Shown here: piece after piece, positions 1 to 13,800 of the stretch
Layout of the letters: each line of letters begins with the position of its first letter
How positions within the stretch are numbered: the stretch's first letter is position 1
NCBI RefSeq assembly: GCF_021018805.1
Contig: NC_086249.1
Coordinates: 75,666,472 to 75,730,471 of the forward strand
Reading direction: 5' to 3'
DNA: 64,000 nt
From: Prinia subflava
Taxonomy: Eukaryota > Chordata > Aves > Passeriformes > Cisticolidae
Translations under genes and position numbers: made by a program
Notes under the pieces: model-generated
What the model was told of the DNA's origin: nothing
The model's input: the letters and a program-made list of their open reading frames with translations, nothing else
Databases searched by the model: none

Positions 1-3000
1 ACTTTAACTTCAGTGTTTTATCCAGTATTTCATAAGACAAGAAAAAAAATTGCTGTAATTACTTTTGAGTTTACCCCCCTTTATTTCACTGGCAGTCCTC
101 ATTCTAGCTTTGAGGTCAAGAAAATAAAAGTTCCTTATCCATCTTCCTTTGATTTTAATTTCAAACATATTTATGATTTCTTTCTTTGACTGGCATCAGA
201 TTCAGGTGTGGTGACTCAGTGCCTTCTGCCACCAGATGCTGAATGTCCCCAAACTGCTCCATGACATCCTGAGACAACATTGTGCTGTGCTGAACCACAC
301 TTAATGAGAAGAATCTTTTCCCCCTATATCCATGTAAAGTTTCTTGCCAAGCCTGCAACCATTGCCTCCTGTCCTTGCACCTTTGGAAAACATCCAATTC
401 TCCTTTCCTACAAGGTCCTCTGGAAAACAGTTAAATTCCTCTTTTTGCCTTCTTTTTTGCAGGCTGACCAAGTCAAGGCCCTTCAGTGTCCCTGCACTCA
501 TCATGTGTTTCCCAGTGGTCCTTCCACACACTCTCTTCTGCTTATTGATGTCCTTCCTGAATGAGGAAGACAAAAGCTGGCACAGAATCCCCCCAGACCT
601 TTGCAAATGCCAAGTAAAAGGGAATAAACACTTCCTAGCTATATTCTTGCTAATACAGCCCAGTCTCTGCTAGTCACTGCTAACTCAGTGAGTGTTCGTT
701 CTCTCCTTTTGAGGGTACAGGATTTTTATGGAGACCATCAGCACTCAGTCTCAATATTAACTGCCATTAACTGATGCATAATATCTTCCAGTTCCTGCCA
801 AAAATATCTTACAGGTTTGATATCACACTTCTAATATTCAGACAATTCCTTCTTTGACAATGTGCACGTATGACAAATATCTTGAGTGCTCATTCAGGTA
901 CATTTGAAACACCATGACATTGATACATGCAGGTCCAGACTGGCTTTGGATGCTTCCAGCAGCGTGTTTGTCTCCCCAAGTTCACTTAGGAGAAAAATGC
1001 CGGTATTTAGGAGAACTCACTGTTGAAAATAATGATTTTCTTGCCTCTTCCTATGCTTCATGCTTGTTTGTTTCACCTTGTCTTATCCTGAACATTTCAT
1101 TTTCCCTTTTGTTTACATCTTCAAGTTTCCATTCAGCTACATAGATCCTCAAAGCCTAATGTATTCAAAATATATCTCTGTGCTCAGGGAACACAAGAAT
1201 TAACTAAGAAAGAGAATGACACTTTCAATAGCTTATGAGATATTTTTTGTCTCATTGCTGACAAAGTCTGCAACAAAGTTCAAGGATCTTTCAAATGCGT
1301 TAGCTGAGTACTCAACGTTCAGGTATAACCACACAGCAGCTCTTACTGCAGAGTTGTGTTTCCCAAACAATTTCCTCTTTTAGCCAGACATGAATTTAAA
1401 TTTAAAGAATCTTTATTTAAATAACAGTTAATTGGCTATAAAATTTATGCTCCACTTTGGAAAGAGAAGGCTCATTTCCTTAAAGGCTACTCAGTACCTC
1501 ATATTTAATGCTCAATACATTGTTTATTTAAACAAAGACACAACACACCCTCCTTGTACACATTTAGCTAAATTTCATCAGCTCTGAGGCTCCTTCTGTA
1601 AACCACAGTGTCTTGTGATTCCACTGTGACCAATTTGGATGACAGCCTCCAGTTTGGCTTTGTCATTCCATGAGAATCCAAAGTTGAAGTGTTCCCAGAC
1701 GTAAATATTCTCTGAAACTAGCCACAGCCAGGACTTCTATGTTTGTATTTAAAATTGTAGAGTCCAAACCCACCAAAACTGGACAAATAATGCAGAAGCA
1801 AAGTTTCTGGGTTTACACTTTCCAGGCATGGTAGATTTCTGACTACAACTATCATTCTCTGGTGTGATATATGGACTACCTTGCTCTTGCAATTAAATCC
1901 CATTCTACAAAGGGAATATAAAAAATTAGAAGCAGGCTCAGTTCTAAAAACATAAAATACTCATACAAAAACAAGAGTGGGGTTTCCAAGACACTTGTTT
2001 TTGTGAGTTTTTCAGCAAAACACAGGTATGGTAATACCTGGCTATCCATGAAGGCTCAAAAATTGATAGAAAGGTCTGAGGATAGTGCTGTGCCTGGGGT
2101 AAATACGTGTCTGGATTGTATGGCTGCTCCTGCTAATATTTCATACCAACAGGAAACAATGGCACCAGAAGCCAAACATGGAATGGGGGTCAAGAGCAAT
2201 ACTGAATCCAAAGGACCCCCAGCAATAAAAGTGGCCCAGAAATCCAGGCAGCACAATTATAAATAAGATCATTACATAGCTCAGATGAAAACACCTGGGC
2301 CAAGTGCATGCCTCATACATGCTTGTGTCAACTTGACAAAAGCTGCTGCAAGGCAAAAAACAACAGAAAATGGTCCTTTAAGCATTGAACTTGTCATTGC
2401 AGGGAGTTGTTTCCTCCTAAAGAGTTTGAAAATGAATTTTCAGAAGATGCCTGAAGTCGGCTGGTCCCCTTTTCTCCAGAAACTCTTATCTGGAACGGGG
2501 CGTGTCAATCAGACCATTTTGGCTTTTTGGGGTTTCCTTCAAATCCAGCACTTGGTGCTCCTGTCAGTAACTGTGTCTCAGAGCACGTGGATACATCCAG
2601 TTCAGAGACAGTGAAAAACTAAGTTACACTATCCCCGCTGCTACAGCTGCAGGGGGTGACCCTGAGAAGCGCTGGAGCCAAACTGAATGGCCAAAAACAG
2701 GAGCACATAATCAGCTGCTATGGGACTTGTAAGAAGCTGTTCCAAAAGGGGGGCACTGCAGCATGAGTGCTTGACACTGTTCTTTTGTCTCCGTTTTCCC
2801 TTCCATGTCCTCTAGCAGAGCTGGATGGAATTGCAATGTTTATTTCCAGGGCAGGTTTACCAGAGAGGCAAGGGAAAAAAAAATGATCAAAATGAATCAT
2901 GCCAATGGTTCATCTCATCACTCCTGGCTGCCCACAGAAGGCTCTGCTCTATATGAGGATGTTAATCGTAGTTCTCCTGCCCTCTCAACACATCCATTTT

Positions 3001-6000
3001 AAGCAAGAGAAAAAAACTAATCTATAATAGTTTTTGCTACCTGGCAATAAATTCTCTCTCCTTTTACTGTGATGCCGTTGAACCCTTTCATAGTTTATGA
3101 TGTGACTTGATTTACAGAATTCATAATGTCACTAAATAGATCTGCAGCTCTGACCTATAAATACCGAGGTGTGTGGCTTCTTCATTTACAAATGAGGTTG
3201 ATGATGAGAGCAAATGGGATAAAGTGTTGTGGGCTGCAGGAGGTGTGAACTGAAATGCTATCACTCTGCCTTCCTAATCTAATCTTAATATTTATCACTG
3301 CTAGAAAGAGGTCTCCTCCTTTCATGATATCTGCATTGCAAAGCTTTTGAATTGTTAACGTTTTCCCTGAACAGTCATACTGCCCCCTTATTTACTATGA
3401 GAGGTGGTGAGGGAGTGTGAAGAGTGTAAAAATTGACCATTGTTGATGGTCTTCCTATTCATTTGAATGGGGAGAAGAAAGGCACACATAAAAATGTACT
3501 TTCCATGACTTATTTCAGACTTTGCACAGGAAGAGAGAAGTTCTTATTTTTAGTCAAGATTTACTTGTGTTAGACTCTATATTCCTATCAAAAGCATGAG
3601 GAACATCTTTATTTCCCAGAAAACGGCCATTGCATTCATCATTTTCAGAAGTAACTGCATATTACACAGGTGGCCTTCTCCTGCCTGGTGTTAGTAAAGG
3701 GTACTAAATATTTAAGAAATGAATGACAGAAAACAATTACAAAAGTTCTGGCCTTACTGGGTTTTTATGCCTGTTTTAAAATCCTGTGGGGACAGGTATT
3801 ATGTGACAATGTGAAGGGCTGTAAAAGTTTTCCTGCTACTAGCCTAAGAAATGTTAGTGATGACTAATGCAGCCATCCCAGACTCGTAATAAATTTTTTA
3901 TAGTAACCTATACCATTATAGGTTCTTTCTGGCTACATATTTCCAGGAGCACTTCAACCATCTGCTAACACTGAGGCTTTAGAAAAAGTGGTCTTATGGA
4001 AATTAGGTACCATTTAGCAATCTTATGCCAGCAGCTGCTGACTGGAAAAAGTATTGCACTCACTGGTGGGGCAATGAGGCAAAATCCTGCTCTCATATAT
4101 GCTTTGCTCTCTTAAAAACCACTGGAACTTGAGAGGTTCAACTCAAATCACCACCATCCCTGGCAGAACTCTTAACCTCTCTTTTCAGTGGCTCTGCCAT
4201 GCAGGAAGAGCAACAGGATCATTAGATGCCAAAGTCAAACTACTTCTTCATTGAAATGAAAACTTGCTGCAAAGGAAGTTCGTATTTCCTTCATGAACTA
4301 TCCACACTTGAGGATAGTTTTCGACACAGAGCTGATAGAGCCCATGAGTGTCAAATAGCCCTCAGGGCATTTCCTGTGGAACAGCCACAAGACAGGAGAG
4401 AGCCAAGAAATATGTGGATGAGAACACACTATCTAGGTAATTTGGAAACAAACCTTCTGTGTCTCCTTTCCATAGTTTCATTCTCTTTCAGAGAATCCAT
4501 TAAATTTCAAAGGAAGTGAGGAAGGAACAAGATATTACAAACCTCTTTGAATTGTCTTGAGCTGCTCTGTTGTCAAAATTAAGTTAAACAAATGTGTGGA
4601 AAGCAACTCTTAGGGCTGACTCTCCAAAGCTTTTCAAGAGATACTGTTTTTCCTTTGAAAGACACTACAGAACCTACACTGTTCTCTGGTTTTTGAGTGC
4701 CATATAATTCAACTTCTGTATTTTCTGACTACATGATGATCAAGAGCTTCCCAGAACTGTCAGGCTGTGCTTGAGACTCTACCATATCTAGTATTTTTTT
4801 CTTTTATCTCCTACTTCTTCTGGAACTCTGTTGCTGACTGAGAGCAACTTACTATTTTGATAAAAGTATAAGGGATAAAGTGAAATGAAAAGAGGCTATT
4901 AGAGTTTGAGAGAGGGGAAAAAATTAAGAGAAATAATATCTGAGGTGAAGTACAATCAGGGAGACTGTTATCAATAATTTTTTACAATACAGCTTTTAAA
5001 TGGAAGCTCATCAGCTAATCAGCCAGAGCTAGCAAAGTGTTCTTCTCTCTACTCAAGCGCCTGAAGTCAGAGTGTTACCACTCTATCAGATTTTCTAGTC
5101 TGTTAAACAAGAGCAAAGTGTAGGTAGCAGCAGTCAGAGGCATCACTGAAGGATAAGCACTCCAGGGGTTTTCTACCTCTTCCTATCTGGGGTTACAGAA
5201 CCTGGATTTGAACTGAGCAGATCTCCCTGACCTGCAAAGAAATATAGAAGTGATACTTATGAACTCCCTCCCTCTGCCTCTGAATAAATAATGCACTGCT
5301 TCAAAATAAGTTGTTTTGGCTTCCCAAGATGAGAACTTAGACCTGTTGAGCCCAGGTGAGCCCACAGTGGTAAGAGAGATGAGTCAAGGTTCCAGCAGCA
5401 GTGTCCCATCAAGGGACAGAAATAACTGGATCCTCTACAAAAGAGTGTTCCCGGAATGAAAGAGTCAGAGTCATAATTCAGATTTTTCCTATGTCTTTGA
5501 AATGTCCCCATCTTAAATAACATTGTCAAGTTGTCTATGATACCAATGCTTGTGTAAAGAGACATTTTTTAGTAGCAAATGAAATCATAACCATAAATAA
5601 TGGAGAGATTGGTGTATCTCATTGAAATACATAAAGTTTGTCCAAAATGAGCACTGTGGTATTTCAAATCTGGGATAGATTTTGAATGGATTAGTGAGAC
5701 TCAAGTAAGATATTTGAATTATTTTTAGACTTACTTCAGTGGTGCTTAAGTATCTCTTAAACAGGTTAATAAGGAAGGACAAACCATGATTAAACTGAAA
5801 GACGATACACATATTCACACTGTTTAAATCAGACCAAATTTATGTGTATAGATGAAAATTTATTAATTCAATTTGTGACACATTTAATATTTAACTCTGG
5901 GAAAAGTCACTTCTGTGCTGATTGCCTTCATTGCATTTCTACAGTTAGTTACTGTGCAGAGCTAACAGCGGGGTCTGTGTCTGCAAAGGCTCTGTTTTCC

Positions 6001-9000
6001 CTTCTGGCAAGAAAGATGAGATAGAGTTTATCCCCATTTTGCACACATGTGCCATGATCCTACTCAAGCATCTTGTGAAGAAAAGCACTATTTAAAATAC
6101 ATGTTTTCATGCTATATTTGCAGAAAGCGGTGTCCTCTCAATGCCCTGTTAATCCCCACACCTTGTTTGTATCTGCCTAAGTGATCAGCCTTTTACAGCA
6201 CCCCAAAGGATTACAATTCCTTGGCCTGTAAACAGATGAAATCAACCAAGAAATGTCCCTTTTCAGGTTAAAAAAAATAAATAATCACAAATGGAGCACA
6301 ATGAGAACTTCATGCCTTGTGGAATAAAATTAAACTGTCAGAAGCCTCCTGCTGTGTTCATGGGGTTTGATGTTTATTACAGAACATCACTATTTAAAAA
6401 ACCAAGGGACTAGCTTGGCCAATGAAGAAATGAGTGCAAACATGTAGCATGGCATGCAGACATAAAGAAATGTGAATGGATTTATAGAAATAAAAACAAA
6501 TTAATATGAAGGGAAGGGAGAAGGGGCAGAAGTCTTTCAAGCCATCAAACCAAATTGTTTGGTGGGACAGCTCTTACTGCCTACAGTTATCCCTTCATCT
6601 CCCTGGTGGGCAAGGAATGAGCATGGCTATGGACATCCCTTAGGCAAGGGCCTGAAGGGTTTTGTCAGGAGCTACCACTCCCCACTTGAACTGGCAGTTT
6701 TAGGCCACCTGTCTTCCCCAGGCAAGATATTTTGGTACACCTGAGATCTGTCCCAGGGGTTGCCAGGACAAGAAAAACATTGTAGGAACAGGGCCTGTTC
6801 ATCTTGCATAAGAATTGGAGCTGACACTGGGGCAGGGTTACAGCTGGGACTTCTTGTTGGCTGCACCTACAGTACAAAATTTTGCTTGCTCTCAGAAATT
6901 GTCTTCAGCTCCTCACTAAATGGTGTGGAGCAACTCAGGGCAGAGTGCCTTGGAGGCCCCTCCAGAGTAGAGCAGCTGGGTCCATGTTCTACAGCACACA
7001 GCCAGGGTGTGTGGGGTATCTATTTAGCCATCAGGAACCTGTGGTTTTTATGTACAGTTTATTGCAGATGCAAATTTCTTGAGTGATGTGGGCTTTGTTT
7101 TGGCATGAATCCTGGGTATACTGGGTATTCCAGTGTTTGTCCTGGAATGTGGTATGGGGGCAGCTGCATAGTGGGAGGTGCAAAAATTGCTACGATAGAG
7201 TTGAAGTAGGTTGTGTAGATGGACTAAATCCTCCATGCTGCCCACTGGGAGCAGTTCCTGAGCTGGACTTCCCTCAGAAACAAACCCAGGTTTTTGTTTT
7301 CATTTGTTTTTATTAATCAGAGCACATCAGCTGGTTCCAAAAGAAAGTTGCCATAAGAAAATTAACATTTCTGCAGCATGAGCAATTATATGATCAGTTC
7401 AGCGAGGGATGAAATGGGAAACAAAATTATTAGACACTGTAGAAGTAACAGCAATTCTGATATGGCTTCAATAATACATCTACTACATCTTTCAGTTACT
7501 TTCATAACTATAAAAACATTGTCAGTTAACTGCTCCTTGCCCACTAATATTGCTGGAGTATAAGACCAAGGCTTTTCACACACAAATGTAGAGTCTCCTT
7601 CAAAGAAGGACAATAAGGAAAGACACCTGTAAAATCAGATGACCAGCTGTACCCTCCCTGTCTGGGCTAGACAATGACTTTCCAATTGTTCCGATCAGGA
7701 CACAACATAGATCTCATTCAGCAAAAAAGCTTCACTCTTTATTGAGATTCTTTAATAGGGTTTCAGGACAGAACAGTTGCAAGCAAAGTTTGAGACTGGA
7801 AAAGAAAAAGGACTCTGAGGCAGTAACACTGGCATTTTCTACCAGAGAGAAGTTCTTGAAAGAGTTTTCCATTAATCAAGTCCTGCAATCACTCCTATAA
7901 TATTTGTGATGCAGGAATATTTGCTCTCTTTACTACGTTTCTGGCAACAGCAATCTTCACTAGTATCTCTCTTTTTAAGCCCAAATATTTGTTTCTCTGA
8001 AATCAGGAAAGACTGGTTTGCCTCATGAAGCAGAAAAGTATTACTCCTGTCCTCTCTGGTATGACAAGTCCACTCTCCTAATGGCTTGAACCTCATACAA
8101 ATTTTTCTGTTGCTGAAAGGTGATATAATTAACCTAGATTAATTTTCAGGTTAAATGAGTTTAAAAGGACAGAAAAAGAAATCTAATAATCTAGTTAATA
8201 AAGAGACATGAAATACCTTTGTGAAGAAAAAACTTCCTAATGCATTTGTCTAAAATTTACAAAAAGTGGTACTGTTGTATGTAGACTGAGAGTTGTGCCA
8301 GCCATTTGATGGTTTCCAGGCTGCTCTTTCTGTGTTATACCCTTTGTTAAAAAGGCTGCACTGAAAGTGAGGGAAGAACAATATGAAAAAGAAGAGGGTG
8401 TTTAGGAGAAGCATGGAGCTGTACCTGTCCCCCAAAGGAGTCTATGTATAACAATTTTTGTACAGCAGCCTCCTGAGAAATGTTCAAAGATCCTTCACAC
8501 AAAGCCCTCCTGCTTGTCTGAGGCATAGGCAACATCTTCAGCTGGATAATTAGAGGGCAACATGCTGGCAAAGAGTCTGTGTAATCTATATAACAATAAC
8601 ATTAGGAAAAAAAGTCAACATTCTGGGGACTATGCCAGCGATCAGGGCATGATAATTGCTATAATTAAAAGCAAGGCAAATATTGCAGGAAAAGTAGGTC
8701 ATTCTTCAGGCTGTGTATCCCTGATGCAAATGAAAACGATATAAAGAAGATTGTGTAATGTGATCTAAAGCAGACAAAAGTGCTTCTCTTCCAAGGTTGC
8801 TGCAGACCCTTCATTAAATGCCTTTGTTTTCATATGCCCCACCAGCAGGAAATGTTTCCATAAACACAGTGAAGCTGCTGTGGTCTGGTACAAGGACTAC
8901 TGGAGGAGTCTGTTGTAAAAATTCAGAGAAAGGAGCATAATTAAGACCTATTGTGTGCAAGGATGCTTTAAGGAGACTGTGATACTGTATATTTGAGAGC

Positions 9001-10576
9001 TGATGAACTTAAGTGCTGGGGTTTTTCTGACAGTAGCTCCAGCACTGAATTTTAACACATGTGGCTTTGCACTTGCAGAGACATTGAGACTCCAGTCAGT
9101 ACGTAACATCTGTTTGAGCCACCTGAGAACTGGTTTCTGGGGAAAGGACAAGGCACAATAACAAGAAAACAGAAGGACATTTCCTTGCATCATCTCTAGA
9201 AGCACCTGGGCGGCACACTGACGATTATCCTGTCTTGCAGGGGATGTCACTTCCCTTCTCTGCTATCCTCACTCTCACCAGATGCTTCCCTTGCACAGGA
9301 CTTGCCTAACTTTTACAGAGATTTCTGTGTCCCCACATCTCAGACCATGTAATTTCCATCTTTTTTGCCCTTCCTATCTTCCCCAAAACCCTCTCACTGA
9401 ATTTTCCCCCATGCAAATCTACCTTTGGTCTGACCTCTAGAGGCAAATAATGTCCCCCCATGTGCTAATCCTGAAGTTTGTAATAGCTGTTGGATACAGA
9501 CAGTCCCACCATGAAGCCCCTTGTGCCACGAGCCTCACCTCTCCTTCCGTGCTTTTTGGGTGCCCCTGCTTTCTACTGCCTTAACCTGGAGTGAGGGTTG
9601 CACACTGAGTGCTGAGCAGGGATTCTGACCTGACAGCAGTGTGTGGGGCAGGTCTGTGTGCATTTCACTGAAAAAAATATGAAAGCAAAAAAAAAATCAT
9701 AAAGGTATTTGAGACATTTATTGTAACTTTTCAGTATAAGGATCTCAACTTTCCAAAAATCCCTACTTTTACTTGCATTGCCATGACACTGCAAAATTAA
9801 TTCTGCATTAAATGCAAGGTTACAAGAAGTTTGCTTTAAAGGGAAGGAGCTATACTTAAGTCTAAATTGCATTCATTTGAAGGAATTAGCTAACTGTCAG
9901 CTCTTCTCCTCTTATTTTTAAAGATTCGTTGATATCCATGGACTCTTTCACTCTGTATCCAATTTTATTTAAAATATTTTTTACATTTAGAGTTTACTTA
10001 ACAAAGTGATAGGAGTCACAAGCAAGATCCAAAGTGTACAGATGTTTTACCTTAATAATTAGGACAGCAAAGTCATTTCTCTGTGAAACAATGGGCTTGA
10101 TTTAGTTAGCATCCTGTAATGAAACTATTTAGATAATCAATTCAAATTAGGGCATGGAGCTTCTTTGGTAAACTGCTGTGTTATTAACCTTAACGATGTC
10201 AGCGTTTGAAGCTTTCTTTTTCCTGCTATCAAACTCCACTTATTAGTGTCTAAGGTAAAAGTCACAAGTGTGTTTCATACTGAGAAATATATTAATGTTT
10301 GTAATTAAACACAACAACTGTGTAGCACAACGTGAGGTAATTGGGAAGTTGACTAAAATTTAGAGATAGACTGCAAGAATGAATTTATCCTTCTAAGACT
10401 TTTCCTAAAGGTCTCTCTGTTGTTATTTGGCTTAGTGCATGGAGCTAACAGCAATTTAAAGATGTATGAGAAGAACTAATGACTGCAATTATTTTGGCTA
10501 TACTTGTGTAAATGATATATGTTGCAATGCCCTACAGAGGAAGGCACCAATATGCAGAGCTGGGCAGTGGTAGATC
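1..10576. other. Unique non-coding sequence, no gene seen
   Basis: No reading frame here resembles a protein I recognise; the frames are short (at most about 110 codons) and overlap on both strands. I see no interspersed repeat I can name. Local points of interest are a TATA-like motif at 3155-3163, a short 8-bp inverted repeat with a 4-base loop at 3905-3924, and an AT-rich block rich in homeodomain-type cores at about 9950-10400. The block at 9240-9660 is more GC-rich but otherwise featureless to my reading. This may be intergenic or deep intronic; the sequence alone does not say which. Confidence 0.7.
3155..3163 (+). promoter_or_regulatory. TATA-box-like motif CTATAAATA
   Basis: The motif is a textbook TATA box match, followed by a somewhat GC-richer stretch. 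No open reading frame, CpG enrichment or recognisable first exon follows it. In AT-rich DNA such a motif arises often by chance, so it is listed only as a possible core promoter element. Confidence 0.12.
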
Positions 10577-10880
10577 AGTGCCTTGGGTTAACCTCGGCTG
10601 GCTGTGGGATGCTCACAGGGCTGCTCTTCCAATCCCCCTGTCCCAGAGCACAGGGCTGAGATGAAGGACACCCACACACCTGCTGCAGCGTGGGCTCCTG
10701 GCAGGCTGCACTGTGTGCATCTGCTCCAGCATGGCTCTCCATGGGCTGCAATCTCTGCACCAGTGCCTGGGGGACCTTACCCCTTTTTCTTCTCTCACCT
10801 CGGTGTCTGCAGGGCTGTTTAATTCCTGTCCTATATTCCTGTTAGCTACAGTGCAGTGGCTTACATGACCATCCATGCTT
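10577..10880 (-). mobile_element. Eroded avian ERVL-type LTR fragment
   Basis: The segment resembles a common avian ERVL LTR as I remember it. The left edge carries a GGGTTAACC...GGCTGG motif that looks like the reverse complement of that LTR's 3' end. It is followed by GC-rich blocks with repeated 'CTGCTCCAGCATGG'-like and 'GGGCTGCA' phrases, ending in 'GGTGTCTGCAGGGCTGTTT'. The known LTR is considerably longer, so the middle appears internally deleted and the other end is missing. No terminal TG/CA pair or target-site duplication is visible. The minus orientation is inferred from the remembered consensus. Open reading frames crossing it, including a 125-codon minus frame, are artefacts of the repeat. 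Family name and exact limits are uncertain. Confidence 0.55.
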
Positions 10881-13800
10881 CCTCTGGCAGTCATACACCA
10901 CCTGCCTGTCTTCTGCTTATGGCTTAGAAAAAGTCTGAAATATACTGTCTTCTGCTGTTTTTCATAATTATTCCCGACTCTGCTGAGCATTTAGGACAAA
11001 TCAATTTCACTGTGAGAATAGTTGTCCTTATAACTCATCTTCCCTATTAGATCTTATACATTTTAGAGTGAAATGGACACTGATAGGATGATAGTCTCTG
11101 CAAGAAAGACCATTCAGAAGTGTTACTATGCTAGACCTGAAAATTTAGTTATTTCACTGCTTAGAGTTGTACCAACAGAATAAGGCCAGGCAAAAAATGA
11201 AGACAAATCAATTAAAATGGGGCCACTAAAGAGGATACTTTCAGGGCACCAAACCTGATGCTCCTCATTACTCCGCCAAAAGAATCTCACAGGTCCCACG
11301 CAGAGCCTAAGAATCCACGATGGAATTAGAAATTACCTCCAAAAGGCTGAGACTATATCTACATCCCTCAGCAAATCATTTTATGGTATTATCCCCTACA
11401 TCTCTACTTGCATCTGTTTGAATTCCATGAACTGCTACAAACCTTTTTTCTCAGTATGGCTTTTCTACAAGTGTATTGTGTTTCAGCACAGGTATTTGCA
11501 GCAGGTGATTAAGTATCCTCATATTGTGCTTCTTACTATCTAACTGCACTTCATTTGCTCATATTTCCATTATTCCTTATAACCTGCCTCTGCATGCTAT
11601 ACTATTTTTCCAATGTCTTTGTCAACTTAGAGACACAAATTATTTGGTCTAGGGACTGCCAGTTGATCATCCATTCTGTCACTGAGGACTGCTGTTCTGA
11701 ATCTAAGTCATATCTTGTATTCCACTTCTCAGTGGTTGGTCACCTTCTGCAACACTCCAAGCTGTCTTTAACATAGTTCTTCTCCTTATCATTTTTTTTC
11801 CTTACCTAAATCTTCACTTTGTGAAGACTCCTTGTGCACAAGTGATCAATTTCAATTACACCTGACATGAATTTATTGACCCAGGTTATCCAACTATTTT
11901 TAAGATAACTGAAAAGCAAGGTGAAAATATCCATGAGATGTAGAACACACAACAATTTTGTAAGTTACACTTCTTCTCAATAGAAAATTAACATGCTGGA
12001 TAAATAGGCCAGAGAACTTCTGTATTTTTGAAGGCAAAATTCCAGCATGTCCCATTTGCTGTCAGCTCTGTATACAGTAGATGTTGCATCTATCACAATA
12101 TTTTCAGTGCATACTGTGAGGTGTGACAAACTGATTAATAGTGTATACAAGTTATTGTGTCTGTCAGTGATTGAAGCATAATCAGGATTCTTTTATGTCC
12201 TCTTTAAGCTGATTATCTTCATGGAAGCAGCCATAGTCAAGGAAAAATCCTCCTTGGTGAGCAGTTGCCTTCCCAGCAGAAGATGCTGCTCTTCAGCACC
12301 ACAGTCCAACACAACACCTGGTGAAGGATGTGGGCAGTTTTCCCTGCAACAATGTTTAGTGGAATAGTGTAAGGCCTAAATCAACTTGCTCAGTGAGACT
12401 TTTGAAAGGGTTTACAATGGTTCATGTACTCCTAGAGTCTGTTCTTCAAGTTTTGCTTGAAGGAAGCAAATACTCCAGGAAGAGTCTCTAGTGCACAAAA
12501 AAGATCCTTTAATTCTAACAGCTGAAGATCTCTTTGCTCCACTTTAGGCAGGATTTACTGTGGAAAAAGAATAGTATGGAGGCCTCCAGAGAGCTGCAAT
12601 TCAAAACAAGCACAAATGTACAAGCAAAAACCTACTTCACACAGATGCATCATGAGAAGCTGTATCTTCAGTGGTGTTTTGGCACACAAAAAAAAAACCT
12701 TTCAATGGTTTCTTGTCCAGTTACAAATCATTTTCAGCATATATTGGCAGCATTCTTTTCTGTGCTCAGACACTAAAGGCTGTTCCTCAAAATGGAATAT
12801 TTCAGAAAAACAATAAACTCTTTCCCTGATCTCTGATTTGAAATTCCAAAGAAATCCAAGAAAACTTCATTGGAAGAGACACATCTGCTGAAGTTGAGGT
12901 GTCACTATTGCTTCCTCTTCTTTCTCTTCTTTCAAAACACAAGTCAGACCTACTCTCATTTAGCATCTTCTAATTTAAGTTGGAGGGTTTTTTTTTCCAA
13001 AGTCTATTACAAAATAAATGTTCTGTCTTCTACAATTAGCAGAGAGCACTGGCCAGCTGCCCAAGTAACTAATCAACATGAAACTTTTATCAAGACATAC
13101 TGCAAAGGATATACACTATTAGGTGCCAGATTCTATCACTTTTTTTGAAATTCTATCACTCCTGAAGGAAATTTCTGCCACAAATCAGTTTCTTGCTGTT
13201 AAACTTTGTCTTATTTGAGAGGATGATAACTAACATCAAATATTTTGAGACTCCTGCAAGGAAATATTTTGCAAACACTAATGTCCTCGTGGAAGAAATG
13301 CCGTAAGGTTATCTTCACTTATTGCTACCCTACCCTTCAGATGAGCAGAAAAGAGTTCTAGTTTAATTGCACAGCAACACAGCCAGAAATAGACACAGAC
13401 AGTGACATCTGTACCAGAATGAAAAGACTGAAAATTTCTAACAAGTGCTAAATACCTTAAGTGGTTCCCTGCTTGGTAGCTGAATGCTAGACTACTTTTG
13501 CCTGAAGAACATTTCAGGTGTTTAAGAACAACTAAATTCATCTCCTTTGCTCTATTTTGTGTTTCCTTGGCAATCCAGGCTACTAAGGATGTTTGTATCA
13601 CTCTCCAGAGAAGCATTCAGTTCCTTGATATACTTCCAGGTTATGGAGAAAAGGGAATGGGTGCTTTTTTTTTTTCCTTTGTCTCTGTGTGTGGAGATGC
13701 CTCAACTGAGAACCATATAACTTTCTTACCACTCCCTCAAAACTGGGTGCATTGCAAAATGTGCATGGTAAGCAGCCTGAGCACACCCTGTTTTAGACCA

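Noticed and set aside
3197..3252. C/D-box snoRNA-like TGATGA...CTGA spacing
   Set aside because: No terminal stem pairs the flanks, and no C'/D' boxes are evident; TGATGATGA is a common phrase.
10604..10990. 125-codon minus and 72-codon plus frames
   Set aside because: They overlap the LTR remnant, and both strands are open because of its GC-rich composition.
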